Positions 1 through 9,343 of a DNA stretch of 64,000 bases are shown here, one piece after another. Origin of the DNA: Oxalobacteraceae bacterium AB_14 (GTDB lineage Bacteria > Pseudomonadota > Gammaproteobacteria > Burkholderiales > Burkholderiaceae_D); contig KB906724.1 of the NCBI GenBank assembly GCA_000381565.1, forward strand, positions 592,350 to 656,349. The letters run 5' to 3'. Position numbers and translations under genes: made by a program. The notes beneath the pieces were generated by a model. It saw nothing but the letters and a program-made list of their open reading frames with translations. It ran no database searches and was not told the DNA's origin. Positions within the stretch are counted from its first letter, which is position 1, and each line of letters starts with the position of its first letter.

Positions 1-42
1 GCCGAAGGCGGGCACATGGACTACAATCCGGACTGTCCTGCC

Positions 43-99
43 TGGGGGAATTTGACCTGGCCAAAGGTGGGGGAATTTAACCTGGCCAACGGGGGGCCA
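43..99. mobile_element. IS21-like terminal repeat remnant
   Basis: Two direct 21-bp copies lie at 43-63 and 68-88 (core TGGGGGAATTT, then ACCTGGCCA). They differ at a single base and are spaced 25 bp apart, and a degenerate third GGGGGGCCAGT follows at 91-101. Multiple short terminal repeats of this type are known at the ends of IS21-family elements. No transposase frame is recognisable in the few bases upstream, so only the element's edge is inside the window. The family assignment rests on repeat style and wording only. Confidence 0.5.
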
Positions 100-113
100 G
101 TCCATCTCAGAGA

Positions 114-488
114 GTGCATGCCTACGCACAAGAGGATGGTTGGCGGCTGATGATCAGGATTCGCCAGTCCGAATGGATATTGGCCGATGGCGATGGAAAT
201 GCGCAAGCCTTTCCGACTTTGAGCGATTTTGATGACTATCTTTACGAAATAGCGGTGCCCAATTTTCTGGTGGATACTAGCGCCCTCGATTCGTCATCCA
301 GCGACGTCAATGTCCAGCAAAAACTACGTGAGGCAAGGGCCGCCGCTGAGTATGATGAGTGGTTGCGCGCGAAAGTCCAGGAATCGCTGGACGATGCCAG
401 TCCATTGATTGCCAACTCCGTTGTCGAAGAACGTGCCGCCGCCCGCCGAGCTGAGCTTTTAACGAGGTTAGAGCAAGAAAAATCATGA
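114..488 (+). CDS. Putative antitoxin of a RelE/ParE-type TA pair
   Basis: Reading from GTG 114 gives 124 aa; an internal ATG at 150 is an alternative, and neither has a good ribosome site, so the start may have been altered by the adjacent IS end. The C-terminal third (EYDEWLRAKVQESLDD and a following Ala/Arg/Glu helix) resembles the C-terminal, toxin-binding part of type II antitoxins that accompany RelE/ParE toxins. The N-terminal 75 residues, acidic and without a clear DNA-binding motif, are not recognised. Its stop overlaps the toxin start (ATGA at 485-488), which implies translational coupling. GC is about 53% by hand count, well below the neighbouring housekeeping genes, suggesting transfer. 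Confidence 0.6.
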   Translation: MHAYAQEDGWRLMIRIRQSEWILADGDGNAQAFPTLSDFDDYLYEIAVPNFLVDTSALDSSSSDVNVQQKLREARAAAEYDEWLRAKVQESLDDASPLIANSVVEERAAARRAELLTRLEQEKS

Positions 489-763
489 TTGCCACCTGGC
501 GGTCGCGTGCCGAACGAGATCTGGATAGTTTGATTCGGCATGTCGCTCAACATGATATACAGGCGGCGATCGACCTTGATCTGCACATCGCACGGGTCGT
601 TACCCTCTTGGAGGCGCATCCGCACCTTGGCCATCCCAGTAGCGATGGCAGTACGCGAGAGATGGCGGTGAATGAAAATATCAAATTGCTGTATCGGGTA
701 CGCCCGAAGCTTAAAACCGTGGAAATTCTTAGAATTATCCACACACGTCGCAAATATCCTTGA
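485..763 (+). CDS. RelE/ParE family toxin
   Basis: This 92-aa protein starts MIATWRSRAERDLDSL, the typical first strand and helix of ParE/RelE toxins. It keeps the family order: a first helix, a middle HPHLGHPSSDGSTREM segment, then the LLYRV and VEILRIIHTRRKYP strands with the basic C-terminal end. RelE members cleave mRNA on the ribosome and ParE members poison gyrase; the sequence alone does not say which applies. It is translated from an ATGA overlap with the upstream antitoxin, the usual antitoxin-first order. Length is normal for the family and the gene looks intact. Confidence 0.8.
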   Translation: MIATWRSRAERDLDSLIRHVAQHDIQAAIDLDLHIARVVTLLEAHPHLGHPSSDGSTREMAVNENIKLLYRVRPKLKTVEILRIIHTRRKYP

Positions 764-769
764 AACATC

Positions 770-1789
770 TCAGGGGAACAGCACCGGCAGCTCCTGCGCG
801 CGCTTGCGCAGCAGGTTCTTGGCTTCCTCGTACTCGGGGTAGATCAGGCCGACCGTGTTCCAGAACTGCGCGCTGTGGTTCATCTCCAGGATGTGCGACA
901 GTTCGTGCGCGATCACGTAGTCGATCAGCGGCTGCGAGAAGTGGATCAGCTTCCAGTTCAGGCGGATCTTGCGGTCCACCGTGCAGGAACCCCAGCGCGT
1001 GCCGGCCGACGACAGGCCGAACGAGTGGTAGCGCACCCCCAGCCGCTGCGCATACACGTCCAGCCGCTGCTCGAACAGCAGCTTGGCCTCTTGCTGGTAC
1101 CAGGACTTGACCCGCTCCTTGAGCAGCGTCTCGGTGGCGCCGGGCACCAGCACCATCGACAGCTCGCGCGTGGCCGGGTTATAGCTGCTGCGATTGCGTC
1201 CGCCCACCAGCAGGCGCAGCGTGATGTCGGCGCCCAGGTAGGGCAGCTGCGCGCCGTCCACCCATTCCACCGGCGGCTTCTCCAGCCGCGCGGCGCGGCG
1301 TTCGCGGCGTTCCTTCAGCTTGCTCAGTATCCAGTGCTGCTTGGTGCGGATGGCGTTGTCGATTTCGGCGATGCTGATACGCTTGGGCGCGGTCACGCGC
1401 AGGCCCTCGTCGTCGATCATGAAGCCGATCGAACGCCGGGTCGAACGGCGCAGCGAATATTCCAGCACGAAGTCGCCCACCATCAGCTGGCGCTTGGGCA
1501 GCTGGTCCGACGGCGGCGGCGTCTGCGCGCGCGGCTTGACCGGCACGGCGGTCTGCGGCGGCGCCACGTAGGGCGAAACGGGAGGAGGGGTATTCGAGGT
1601 GGGCGAGGTCGGAATCGACCATACCGGTGCGGTGTACACCGGCTTGAGAGACGACTGCGCCTCCCGTCCAAACAGGTCCAGTTGGCTGGCGTCGTCTTGC
1701 GGCGACGCCGGCTTGACCAGCGTGGCTAGATCATCTAGCCAGCGTTGTAGGCGTGGGGCGAAATGACGCGCATTTCTGATTCTATCCAA
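770..1789 (-). CDS. YgjP-like (DUF45) M48-type metallopeptidase
   Basis: A zinc metallopeptidase of the YgjP/DUF45 family; its physiological substrate is unknown. The catalytic signature HELSHILEMNHSAQFW (HExxH plus a downstream H) lies about 40 residues from the C-terminus, and the domain begins near LEYSLRRSTRRSIGFMI. The preceding ~100 residues are a Pro/Thr/Ser-rich linker beginning with SQLDLFG. No ATG exists in the plausible start zone; TTG 1789 is preceded four bases upstream by AGGTGG and is chosen, giving 339 aa and overlapping plsC by 55 bp. A shorter start inside the linker is possible. It is the last gene of the minus-strand run led by gmhB-plsC, so it is probably co-transcribed. 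Confidence 0.8.
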   Translation of the reverse strand: MDRIRNARHFAPRLQRWLDDLATLVKPASPQDDASQLDLFGREAQSSLKPVYTAPVWSIPTSPTSNTPPPVSPYVAPPQTAVPVKPRAQTPPPSDQLPKRQLMVGDFVLEYSLRRSTRRSIGFMIDDEGLRVTAPKRISIAEIDNAIRTKQHWILSKLKERRERRAARLEKPPVEWVDGAQLPYLGADITLRLLVGGRNRSSYNPATRELSMVLVPGATETLLKERVKSWYQQEAKLLFEQRLDVYAQRLGVRYHSFGLSSAGTRWGSCTVDRKIRLNWKLIHFSQPLIDYVIAHELSHILEMNHSAQFWNTVGLIYPEYEEAKNLLRKRAQELPVLFP

Positions 1790-2487
1790 TTTTCCACCTG
1801 TTGCATCATGCTGTCCGGGGTCTGGCCTTCCGGCGAAATCGGTTTGCCTATCGATACTGTAACAAGGCCGGGCCGCTTGATGAAAGAATTTTTTGGCCAG
1901 CACTCGCCGGAGTTGTGCGCGATCGGCACAACCACCGCACCGGTCGCTATCGCCAGGCGCGTGCCGCCGCTCTTGTACTTGCCCGCCTTGCCGACCGGGA
2001 TGCGGGTGCCTTCCGGGAACATGATAATCCACTGGCCGTCGGCCAGCCGGCGCTTGCCGTGGCGGACCACGTCCATGAAGGCGTTCTTGCCCTGCTTGCG
2101 GTCGATCGGGATCATGCGCAGCAGCGCCATCGCCCAGCCGAAGAAGGGAATGTACAGGATCTCCTTCTTGAACACGAACACCAGCGGGCGCGGCATGTTA
2201 GGCAGCAGGAAGATGGTCTCCCACGCCGACTGGTGCTTCGACAGCACGATGGCCGGCGCGTCCGGGAAGTTCTCGGCGCCCTTGATTTGGTAGCGGATGC
2301 CGCAGATGACCTTGAGGCACCAGATCATGAAGACGTTCCAGCGTCCGGTGATGTAGAAGCGCTGGTTGTACGGCAGCGGCGCGGCCAGAAGGCATACGCA
2401 GGCCCAGACGATGGTCGATGCCACCATCACGATGGTGAAGATCAGGGAACGCAGAAACAAGACGGGATGACCCAATGCAGACTCCAA
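1735..2487 (-). CDS. plsC: 1-acyl-sn-glycerol-3-phosphate acyltransferase
   Basis: PlsC transfers an acyl chain to lysophosphatidate to give phosphatidate in phospholipid synthesis at the inner membrane. The 250-aa protein has an N-terminal hydrophobic segment (VLFLRSLIFTIVMVASTIVWA) and the acyltransferase motifs. The first is KHQSAWE, i.e. HX4E instead of the textbook HX4D; this variant occurs in related proteobacterial proteins, so it is not by itself a defect. The second is FPEGTR, with an upstream substrate-binding IPIDR. The start codon is TTG at 2487, six bases after the gmhB stop. It follows gmhB, as often seen in betaproteobacteria, linking LPS heptose and lipid synthesis genes. Confidence 0.93.
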   Translation of the reverse strand: MESALGHPVLFLRSLIFTIVMVASTIVWACVCLLAAPLPYNQRFYITGRWNVFMIWCLKVICGIRYQIKGAENFPDAPAIVLSKHQSAWETIFLLPNMPRPLVFVFKKEILYIPFFGWAMALLRMIPIDRKQGKNAFMDVVRHGKRRLADGQWIIMFPEGTRIPVGKAGKYKSGGTRLAIATGAVVVPIAHNSGECWPKNSFIKRPGLVTVSIGKPISPEGQTPDSMMQQVENWIESEMRVISPHAYNAG

Positions 2488-2493
2488 AACTGT

Positions 2494-3060
2494 TTAGCTA
2501 ACGACGTGCAGCGCCGGCGGGGCGCTGGTTTTCAGCAGGTGATTGACCATCGCGGCCAGGTCGGGGAAGACCATGGTGCCCGGTGGCAGGCCACCCGTGG
2601 CCTGGGTTTTCTCGCCCTTGCCGGTCAGGACCAGGTAGGGCACGCAGCCGCTGACATAGCCGGCCTGCAGGTCGCGCAGCGAATCGCCGACGGTCGGCAC
2701 GCCTTTCAGGCTGATTTTATAGCGCTGCGAGATTTCCGTGAACATGCCCGGCCTGGGCTTGCGGCAATCGCAGCTGTCGGCCGCGGCGTGCGGACAGAAG
2801 AAGATGGCGTCGATGCTGGCGCCCACTTGCTGCGCCAGGTTGTGCATCTTCTGGTGGATCGCGTTCAGGATGGACATGTCGAAGAACTCGCGGGCGATGC
2901 CCGACTGGTTCGACGCCACCACCACCCGGTAACCCGCCTGGTTCAGGCGGGCGATCGCTTCGAGCGAGCCGGGGACCGGAATCCACTCGGCCGGCGACTT
3001 GATGAAGTCCGGCGAATCGTGGTTGATGACGCCGTCGCGATCGAGGATGATCAGTTTCAT
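2494..3060 (-). CDS. gmhB: D-glycero-beta-D-manno-heptose-1,7-bisphosphate 7-phosphatase
   Basis: GmhB removes the 7-phosphate from heptose bisphosphate in ADP-heptose synthesis for the LPS inner core. HAD motif I is visible at the N-terminus (ILDRDGVIN), motif II at VVASNQSGIAR and the late acidic motif at PTVGDSLRD. The zinc-binding cysteine cluster typical of GmhB is FFCPHAAADSCDCRKPRPG. Start ATG 3060 gives the conserved MKLIILDRDG start and has GGTGGG seven bases upstream; an in-frame ATG at 3075 directly abuts the glyS stop and would add five residues. It sits 16 bp after glyS in the same operon. Confidence 0.93.
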   Translation of the reverse strand: MKLIILDRDGVINHDSPDFIKSPAEWIPVPGSLEAIARLNQAGYRVVVASNQSGIAREFFDMSILNAIHQKMHNLAQQVGASIDAIFFCPHAAADSCDCRKPRPGMFTEISQRYKISLKGVPTVGDSLRDLQAGYVSGCVPYLVLTGKGEKTQATGGLPPGTMVFPDLAAMVNHLLKTSAPPALHVVS

Positions 3061-3075
3061 GGACGGCCCACCCAT

Positions 3076-5184
3076 TTAGGCCGCCAGCTTCGAAATGTCG
3101 GCCACGCGGTTCATCATGCCGTGCAGCGTAGACAGCAAGGCCAGGCGGTTGTTGCGCAGGGCGACATCCTCGGCCATCACCATCACGTCGTTGAAGAAGG
3201 CGTCGACTTCCTCGCGCAGCTGGGCCAGCGTCTTGAGCGTGCCGGCGAAGTCGCCCTGGTTGAAGGCGGCGTCGATTTCCGGCAGCACGCGCACCACGGC
3301 GGCGTGCAGGTTCTTCTCGGCCGTATCCTGCAGCAGCGCGGCGTCGACGCCGCTGTTGCCGGCGGCGGCCAGGGCTTCCTCGTTCTTCTTCAGGATGTTG
3401 GTGATGCGCTTGTTGGCGGCGGCCAGCGAGGCCGATTCCGGCAGCGCGGCGAAGGCCTGCACCGCCTCCAGGCGCTGCACGATGTCGTCCAGGCGGTCCG
3501 GATTCTGGGCCACCACGGCTTCGATCTCGTTCGGCGAGAAGCCGCGCTCGCGCAGGATGCCGCGCAGGCGGTCGATCATGAAGGTGTAGACGTCTGCCGA
3601 CGGGTCCTTGAAGCCGGCCACGGAGGCGAACAGCTGCGCGGCGTGCGACAGCAGGCCGGAAATCGACAGCGGCAGGCGCTTCTCGATCAGCATGCGCAGC
3701 ACGCCCAGCGCGTGGCGGCGCAGCGCGAACGGGTCCTTGTCGCCGGTTGGCGCCAGGCCGATGGCCCAGATGCCGACCAGGGTTTCGAGCTTGTCGGCCA
3801 GCGCCACGGCGGTGCCGGTCACGGTCGACGGCAGGGCGTCGCCGGCGAAGCGCGGCTGGTAGTGCTCGGACGCGGCCAGCGCCACGTCTTCCGGCTCGCC
3901 GTCGTTGCGGGCGTAGTAGGTGCCCATGATGCCTTGCAGCTCGGGGAACTCGCCGACCATCTCGGTGACCAGGTCGGCCTTCGACAGTTTGGCGGCGCGT
4001 GCGGCCAGCGCGGTGTCGCCGCCGATAGCACCGGCGATGAACGCGGCCAGCGCGGCGACGCGCTCGCCGCGTGCGGCCTGCGTGCCCAGCTTGTTGTGGT
4101 AGACGATTTTTTCCAGCAGCGGCAGGCGCGATTCCAGCGTCTTTTTCTTGTCCTGCTCGAAGAAGAACTTGGCGTCGGACAGGCGCGGACGCACCACGCG
4201 CTCGTTGCCGTCGATGATGGCGGTCGGCGTGTCGGTGGCGATGTTGGAGACGATCAGGAAGCGCGAACGCAGCTTGCCGTTGGCGTCGGTCAGCGCAAAG
4301 TATTTCTGGTTGGTCTGCATGGTCAGGATCAGGCATTCCTGCGGCACGGCCAGGAACTCTTCCTCGAACTTGCACTCGTAGACCACCGGCCATTCGACCA
4401 GCGCGGCCACTTCGTCCAGCAGCGCTTCAGGCATCAGCACCTGGTCGGCGCCGGCCTTGGCCAGCAGCTCGGCGCGGATTTTCTCCTTGCGGTCTTCGAC
4501 GCCGGCCAGTACCTTGCCTTCGCTCGCCAGGGTGGCGGCGTAGCTGTCGGCGTTGGCGATGGTGATCATGCGCTGGCCCGGCGCGGTCAGGAAGCGGTGC
4601 CCTTCGCTGACGTTGGACGCGGTCAGGCCCAGCAGGGTCAGTGGCAGCACGCTGGCGCCATGCAGCGCGATCAGGCTGTGCGCCGGCCGCACGAACTGCA
4701 CGGTGGCGCCGTCGGGGCGCTGGTAGCTCATCACCTTGGGAATCGGCAGCTTGGCGAGCGCTTCTTCCAGCGCCGTTTGCAGGCCCGCCTGCAGCGCGCT
4801 GCCGGCCGCGGTGTAGGTGTAGAAGAAGCTTTCGGCCTTGCCGTCCTGCGCGCGTTCCAGCTCGGCCACGGTCAGGTCGGGGAAGCCCAGCGCAGCCAGT
4901 TTCTTGGCCAGCGGCGGCGTGCCGTTGCCGGCGGCGTCCAGCGCCACCGACACCGGCAGCACTTTTTCGCGGATCGCCTTGTCCGGCGAGGTGGCGCGCA
5001 CCTTGGTGATGGAGACGGCCAGGCGGCGCGGCGAGGCGTACGGGGTGGCGACGCTGTCGGCTTCCAGGAAGTCGCGCGATTTCAGGCCGTTGACGATGCC
5101 GTCCGCGAAAGCCTTGCCCAGTTTGGCGAGCGCCTTCGGCGGCAGTTCTTCGGTCAGCAGTTCGATGAGCAGAGTTTGAGTCAT
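3076..5184 (-). CDS. glyS: Glycyl-tRNA synthetase beta subunit
   Basis: Beta subunit of the alpha2beta2 glycyl-tRNA synthetase, contributing tRNA recognition and part of the active assembly. At 702 aa it has the family's normal size and opens with [16 protein letters not shown], the typical GlyS start. Further landmarks are the central ISEGHRF-like segment ([12 protein letters not shown]), [10 protein letters not shown] and the HD-like region around [13 protein letters not shown]. The C-terminal anticodon-binding domain ends [24 protein letters not shown]. It lies 16 bp downstream of glyQ, so the two subunits are co-transcribed. Confidence 0.97.
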   Translation of the reverse strand: MTQTLLIELLTEELPPKALAKLGKAFADGIVNGLKSRDFLEADSVATPYASPRRLAVSITKVRATSPDKAIREKVLPVSVALDAAGNGTPPLAKKLAALGFPDLTVAELERAQDGKAESFFYTYTAAGSALQAGLQTALEEALAKLPIPKVMSYQRPDGATVQFVRPAHSLIALHGASVLPLTLLGLTASNVSEGHRFLTAPGQRMITIANADSYAATLASEGKVLAGVEDRKEKIRAELLAKAGADQVLMPEALLDEVAALVEWPVVYECKFEEEFLAVPQECLILTMQTNQKYFALTDANGKLRSRFLIVSNIATDTPTAIIDGNERVVRPRLSDAKFFFEQDKKKTLESRLPLLEKIVYHNKLGTQAARGERVAALAAFIAGAIGGDTALAARAAKLSKADLVTEMVGEFPELQGIMGTYYARNDGEPEDVALAASEHYQPRFAGDALPSTVTGTAVALADKLETLVGIWAIGLAPTGDKDPFALRRHALGVLRMLIEKRLPLSISGLLSHAAQLFASVAGFKDPSADVYTFMIDRLRGILRERGFSPNEIEAVVAQNPDRLDDIVQRLEAVQAFAALPESASLAAANKRITNILKKNEEALAAAGNSGVDAALLQDTAEKNLHAAVVRVLPEIDAAFNQGDFAGTLKTLAQLREEVDAFFNDVMVMAEDVALRNNRLALLSTLHGMMNRVADISKLAA

Positions 5185-5200
5185 ATTATTTATACAGTTT

Positions 5201-6115
5201 TTATTCAGCGGCGGTCGCCAAGGCGATGGCCATAGGGAAGCCCAGGCGCTCGCGCGAATCGTAGTAGGCTTGCGCGACCAGGCGCGACAGGGCGCGCACG
5301 CGGCCGATGTAGGCGGCGCGTTCGGTCACGGAGATGGCGCCGCGCGCGTCGAGCAGGTTGAAGCTGTGCGAGGCCTTCATGATCTGCTCATACGCAGGCA
5401 GCGTCAGTTGCAGCTCGATCAGGCGCTTGGCTTCCGATTCGTGGTTGTTGAACTGGGCGAACAGCAGCTCGGTGTTCGAGTGCTCGAAGTTGTAGGCCGA
5501 CTGCTCCACCTCGTTCTGGTGGAACACGTCGCCGTATTTCAGCGTTTTCGTGACACCGTTCTCTTCCCAGCTGGTCCACACCAGGTCGTACATATTCTCG
5601 ACGCCCTGCAGGTACATGGCCAGGCGCTCGATGCCGTAGGTGATCTCGCCCAGCACCGGCTTGCAATCGAGGCCGCCGACTTGCTGGAAGTAGGTGAACT
5701 GCGTCACTTCCATGCCGTTCAGCCAGACTTCCCAACCGAGGCCCCAGGCGCCCAGGGTCGGCGATTCCCAATCGTCCTCGACGAAGCGGACGTCATTCTG
5801 CTTCAGGTCCAGGCCCAGCGCTTCCAGCGAACCCAGGTACAGGTCCAGGATGTTTTCCGGGGCCGGCTTCATCACCACCTGGTACTGGTAGTAGTGCTGG
5901 CCGCGGTTGGGGTTCTCGCCGTAGCGGCCGTCCTTCGGGCGGCGCGACGGCTGCACGTAGGCCGCGCGCCAAGGCTCCGGGCCGATCGCGCGCAGGAAGG
6001 TTCCGGTGTGGAAGGTGCCGGCGCCCACTTCCATGTCGTAGGGCTGGAGCAGGGCGCAGCCTTGCTTGTCCCAGTAGGTTTGCAAGGTCAGGATAATTTG
6101 TTGAAATGTCAGCAT
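5201..6115 (-). CDS. glyQ: Glycyl-tRNA synthetase alpha subunit
   Basis: Catalytic subunit of the tetrameric glycyl-tRNA synthetase. The 304-aa sequence begins [18 protein letters not shown] and continues with the GlyQ hallmarks [19 protein letters not shown] and [18 protein letters not shown] (class II motif 2 region with the ATP-binding arginine). Further marks are [21 protein letters not shown] and the late [15 protein letters not shown] motif. ATG 6115 is the conserved start. It is followed by glyS and preceded by lnt with a 91-bp gap that could hold a promoter. Confidence 0.97.
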   Translation of the reverse strand: MLTFQQIILTLQTYWDKQGCALLQPYDMEVGAGTFHTGTFLRAIGPEPWRAAYVQPSRRPKDGRYGENPNRGQHYYQYQVVMKPAPENILDLYLGSLEALGLDLKQNDVRFVEDDWESPTLGAWGLGWEVWLNGMEVTQFTYFQQVGGLDCKPVLGEITYGIERLAMYLQGVENMYDLVWTSWEENGVTKTLKYGDVFHQNEVEQSAYNFEHSNTELLFAQFNNHESEAKRLIELQLTLPAYEQIMKASHSFNLLDARGAISVTERAAYIGRVRALSRLVAQAYYDSRERLGFPMAIALATAAE

Positions 6116-6206
6116 CTTGTGTGGTCGGTGGCGCAGCCCATGGGCGCGCGGTTGCAGTTTCGCTAAAGGGGCAATTTTAGCGGGTTTTACAGGGAGCCTG
6201 TAGAGA

Positions 6207-7778
6207 TTAAGCGGCCTGGCCCTGGTTTTTTGCGCGCCTGGCCCAAAACCAGGCGCCGGCCAGCGACAGCGCGGCCAGCGCCAGGAACAGCTTGTTCCCC
6301 CACAGGATGTACGGGGTGCTGCCGGCCATGCCCTGCACCGAGGCCGCCAGCGCGCCGTAGGTGTTCACGGGCAGCTGCCGGACCACCTTGCCTTCGCCAT
6401 TGATGATGGCGGTGGCGCCGGTGTTGGTCGCCCGCAGCATCGGGCGGCCGGTCTCCAGCGTGCGCATCTGCGAGATCTGCAGATGCTGGGGAATGGCGAT
6501 GGTGTCGCCAAACCAGGCCAGATTCGAGATGTTGAGCAGCATGGTGGCCGGCTTCTGGCCCTGGGCCGGGTGGTTCAGCTGGTCGGCGATCTCTTCGCCG
6601 AACAAGTCTTCGTAGCAGATGTTCGGCAGCACGCGCTGGTCCTTGATCGGGAACGCGGGCTGGATGTCGCGGCCGCTGGTCTGGTCGCCCAGCGGAATCG
6701 ACATCAGGTTGACGAACCAGCGGAAGCCGAACGGGATGAATTCGCCATATGGCACCAGGTGGTGCTTGTCGTAGCGGTAATAGCTCGATCCGAGGCGCGA
6801 CGGGATGCCGATCGCGCTGTTGAAGTAGGCGCTCTGGCTGTCGGCCAGCGGGATGCCCAGGATCAGGTTGCTGTTGGTCTGGTTGAGGAACTGGGCGATG
6901 CCGGGCAGGTAGTCGGGCGGCAGCTGCTGCGGCAGCATGACGATGGCCGTCTCCGGCGTGGCGATCAGGTCGGCCGGGGCCGCCGTGATGGCGTCCTGGT
7001 ACAGCTTGAGCGCCGTCATCACGCGGGCGCCGTTGAATTTTTCGTCCTGCGGAATATTCCCTTGCAGCAGGCGCACCGAGATCGGCTTGCCTTCCGGGTA
7101 GGTCCAGTGCAGGTAGCCAAGGGCGACGCCGGCCACCGAGATGGCGACGATCAGTCCGGCCGCGCGCAGGCGCGTGCGGTGCAGCAGCAACAGCAGGGCG
7201 CCGGCGATCACCGCCGCCAGCCAGCCCAGGCCGTACATGCCGATCACCGGCGCGTAGCCGGCCAGCGGGCTGTGGTTGTGGGCATAGCCGGCCGACAGCC
7301 ACGGAAAGCCGGTGAACAGCCATCCGCGCAGCCATTCGAACAGCGACCACATGGCCGGCAGCACCAGCAGGTTGGCGGCCGGCAGCGGCAGCGCCCAGCG
7401 CTTGCGCAGCCAGGCCGCGCCGCCCATCGCCAGCGCCACGTAGAAGCCCATGCCCCAGGCCAGCAGCAGCACGGCGGCGGCCGCCAGCGGCGCCGGCATG
7501 GCGCCGTAGGTGTGCAGGGAAACATAGAGCCAGTGGGTGCCGGCGGCGGTCCAGCCGAAGCCGAAGGCCCAGCCGATCAGGCCGGCGGCCCTGGCGTCGC
7601 TGCTGCGCAGCACCTGGTAGAACAGGGTGGCCAGGCCGAGGATCTCCAGCGGCCACCAGCCGAACGGCGCGAAGGCGAACACGCACAAGGCGCCGGCCAC
7701 GGCGGTGATGGCCATGCGGCCGCGGGTGGAGCGTTGCGGCTTGGGGGGATCGTTCGGGTTGGCGCGGCGAAAACGCAT
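6207..7778 (-). CDS. lnt: Apolipoprotein N-acyltransferase
   Basis: Lnt N-acylates the N-terminal diacylglyceryl-cysteine of lipoproteins at the periplasmic face of the inner membrane, the last step of lipoprotein maturation. The first ~215 residues form six or so membrane segments (for example [20 protein letters not shown] and [18 protein letters not shown]). The rest is a nitrilase-type domain with the catalytic triad visible: Glu in ATPETAIVM, Lys in [11 protein letters not shown] and Cys in [12 protein letters not shown] final hydrophobic helix ends the protein. Length (523 aa) is normal. The start overlaps the corC stop by one base (TAATG), so expression is coupled. Confidence 0.96.
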   Translation of the reverse strand: MRFRRANPNDPPKPQRSTRGRMAITAVAGALCVFAFAPFGWWPLEILGLATLFYQVLRSSDARAAGLIGWAFGFGWTAAGTHWLYVSLHTYGAMPAPLAAAAVLLLAWGMGFYVALAMGGAAWLRKRWALPLPAANLLVLPAMWSLFEWLRGWLFTGFPWLSAGYAHNHSPLAGYAPVIGMYGLGWLAAVIAGALLLLLHRTRLRAAGLIVAISVAGVALGYLHWTYPEGKPISVRLLQGNIPQDEKFNGARVMTALKLYQDAITAAPADLIATPETAIVMLPQQLPPDYLPGIAQFLNQTNSNLILGIPLADSQSAYFNSAIGIPSRLGSSYYRYDKHHLVPYGEFIPFGFRWFVNLMSIPLGDQTSGRDIQPAFPIKDQRVLPNICYEDLFGEEIADQLNHPAQGQKPATMLLNISNLAWFGDTIAIPQHLQISQMRTLETGRPMLRATNTGATAIINGEGKVVRQLPVNTYGALAASVQGMAGSTPYILWGNKLFLALAALSLAGAWFWARRAKNQGQAA

Positions 7779-8662
7779 TATGCGTCGTCGCCGGCGTCAG
7801 CGGCGGCCGGCAGTTTTTCCACCAGCAGCACGTGGATCTGGCGGGCGTCGGCGCGCAGCACTTCGAAGCGCAAACCTTCCATGTCGAACACGTCGCCCTT
7901 GTGCGGCATGCGCGCCAGGTGCTTGGTGACCAGGCCGCCGATGGTGTCGACGTCGTCGTCCGGCAGCGCGGTGTCGAGTTCCTCGTTGAACTGTTCGATC
8001 TCGGTCAGCGCCTTGATGCGCCAGCGCGGGCCGTGCACGCCCTCCTTGATCGACAGGATGTTGTCCTCTTCCTCGTCGAAGTCGTATTCGTCCTCGATGT
8101 CGCCGACGATCTGCTCGAGCACGTCCTCGATGGTGATCAGGCCGGCCACGCCGCTGTACTCATCGACCACGATGGCCATGTGGTTGTGGTTGGCGCGGAA
8201 GTCGCGCAGCAGCACATTCAGGCGTTTCGATTCGGGGATGAAGATGGCGGGGCGCAGCATGTCGCGCACGTCGAACGATTCCTCGGCGTAGTAGCGCAGC
8301 AGGTCTTTCGCCAGCAGGATGCCGATCACCTTGTCGCGCTCCCCTTCGATGGCGGGGAAGCGCGAGTGGGCGGTGGCCAGCACTTGCGGCATCCATTCCT
8401 CGATCGGCTTGGAGATGTCGATGACGTCCATCTGCGAGCGGGGAATCATGATGTCGCGGGCGGACAGATCCGACACCTGGAACACGCCTTCGATCATCGA
8501 CAGGGCGTCGGCGTCGATCAGGTTGCGTTCGTGGGCGTCATGCAGAACTTCGAGCAGTTCCGCGCGGTTCTCGGGCTCAGGGGAAATCAGTGCGGTCAGG
8601 CGTTCAAACAGTGACCGATGGGGTTTGGCGTCAGTCTTGACGCCACTAGAGTGCTCTTGCAT
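7778..8662 (-). CDS. corC: CorC/YbeX-type CBS-domain protein
   Basis: A cytosolic CorC (YbeX) homologue linked to Mg/Co efflux and, in other bacteria, to ribosome maturation together with YbeY and YbeZ. The 294-aa protein has an N-terminal SLFERLTALISPEPENR segment and two CBS motifs (residues ~70-130 with RDIMIPRSQMDVI, ~135-195 with AIVVDEYSGVAGLITIEDVLEQIVGDI). The acidic DEYDFDEEED linker leads into the C-terminal CorC_HlyC domain (DTIGGLVTKHLARMP). No membrane domain is present, as in E. coli CorC. It normally sits directly after ybeY; here a foreign-looking plus-strand gene separates them. Confidence 0.93.
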   Translation of the reverse strand: MQEHSSGVKTDAKPHRSLFERLTALISPEPENRAELLEVLHDAHERNLIDADALSMIEGVFQVSDLSARDIMIPRSQMDVIDISKPIEEWMPQVLATAHSRFPAIEGERDKVIGILLAKDLLRYYAEESFDVRDMLRPAIFIPESKRLNVLLRDFRANHNHMAIVVDEYSGVAGLITIEDVLEQIVGDIEDEYDFDEEEDNILSIKEGVHGPRWRIKALTEIEQFNEELDTALPDDDVDTIGGLVTKHLARMPHKGDVFDMEGLRFEVLRADARQIHVLLVEKLPAAADAGDDA

Positions 8663-8826
8663 AGGAGGCGTGAGCCGTTGTTACGAAGGGGTATAGGATA
8701 CACCAAATGGGGAGGCGGAGCCGATTTTGTCAAAAAGACAGCAGGTCTGTGCTTTGGGACGATGTCAATATCCGATAGTTTTCCAGGCTCATGCTGTACG
8801 GATTATTCTTTAGGATCCGACCCGTG

Positions 8827-9327
8827 ATGAGCGTTTTCGACGGCACCCTTTGTCAAGATGTAGCGCTATATTTGGACCTGACTGCGGGATCGATTCGCGT
8901 GCTTAATACAGTTGGCGGCACCAGGAATTGCGTCAATTGCTCAATAGCGGCGGAAGCAGCTCTGGCTGGGCGCCCTGTGTCGGCCTTGCTTGCTCCAATT
9001 CCGATTTTTAAGGACAAATTAATGAGGTCGACTAATGCTGAAAGCGGCGCCTTGAAACTCGCGGAGGCGAAAGTCCATGAACCAGGGAGGGCTTGCGGTG
9101 ACGAGTTGGGAATTCTGCGCGAGGAAACTAAAGAGATCGAGCAAGGCTGGGTATTTTTCTATAACTCGGCAGACTATGTGCGTACCCGCCATCCATTGTC
9201 CGCACTGGTAGGTAACGGACCCTTGCTGGTTTTGCGGGATGGGCGCATAGCCGTGTTGCCGACGTCTGTGTCGTGGCAGGAAGCAATGATCCAGGTGCCG
9301 CATCAGGAAGCCGGATGGGCGGCCTGA
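8827..9327 (+). CDS. Imm35/YrhB-like immunity protein with toxin-like N-terminal stub
   Basis: The C-terminal ~95 residues match the YrhB/immunity-protein-35 pattern: GWVFFYNSADY, then LSALVGNGPLLVLRDGRI and VSWQEAM. Such proteins protect against polymorphic toxins. The in-frame N-terminal part carries GGTRNCVNCSIAAEAALAG, which resembles the catalytic-cysteine region of papain-fold (Tox-PL) toxins but stops after ~35 residues. An internal ATG at 9022 has AAGGA seven bases upstream and would give a 101-aa stand-alone immunity protein, which I consider the likely functional product. The longer frame is open back to 8791. GC is about 55% by hand count against 65-70% around it, and the gene is inserted between corC and ybeY on the opposite strand. 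Confidence 0.6.
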   Translation: MSVFDGTLCQDVALYLDLTAGSIRVLNTVGGTRNCVNCSIAAEAALAGRPVSALLAPIPIFKDKLMRSTNAESGALKLAEAKVHEPGRACGDELGILREETKEIEQGWVFFYNSADYVRTRHPLSALVGNGPLLVLRDGRIAVLPTSVSWQEAMIQVPHQEAGWAA

Positions 9328-9343
9328 TGCGGAAAGCGATGTT

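Noticed and set aside
1801..5235. 1144-codon open frame on the plus strand
   Set aside because: It is antisense to plsC, gmhB and glyS, all of which have clear motifs. The translation is rich in His/Arg/Gln/Gly without any domain, as expected for antisense of a GC-rich gene.
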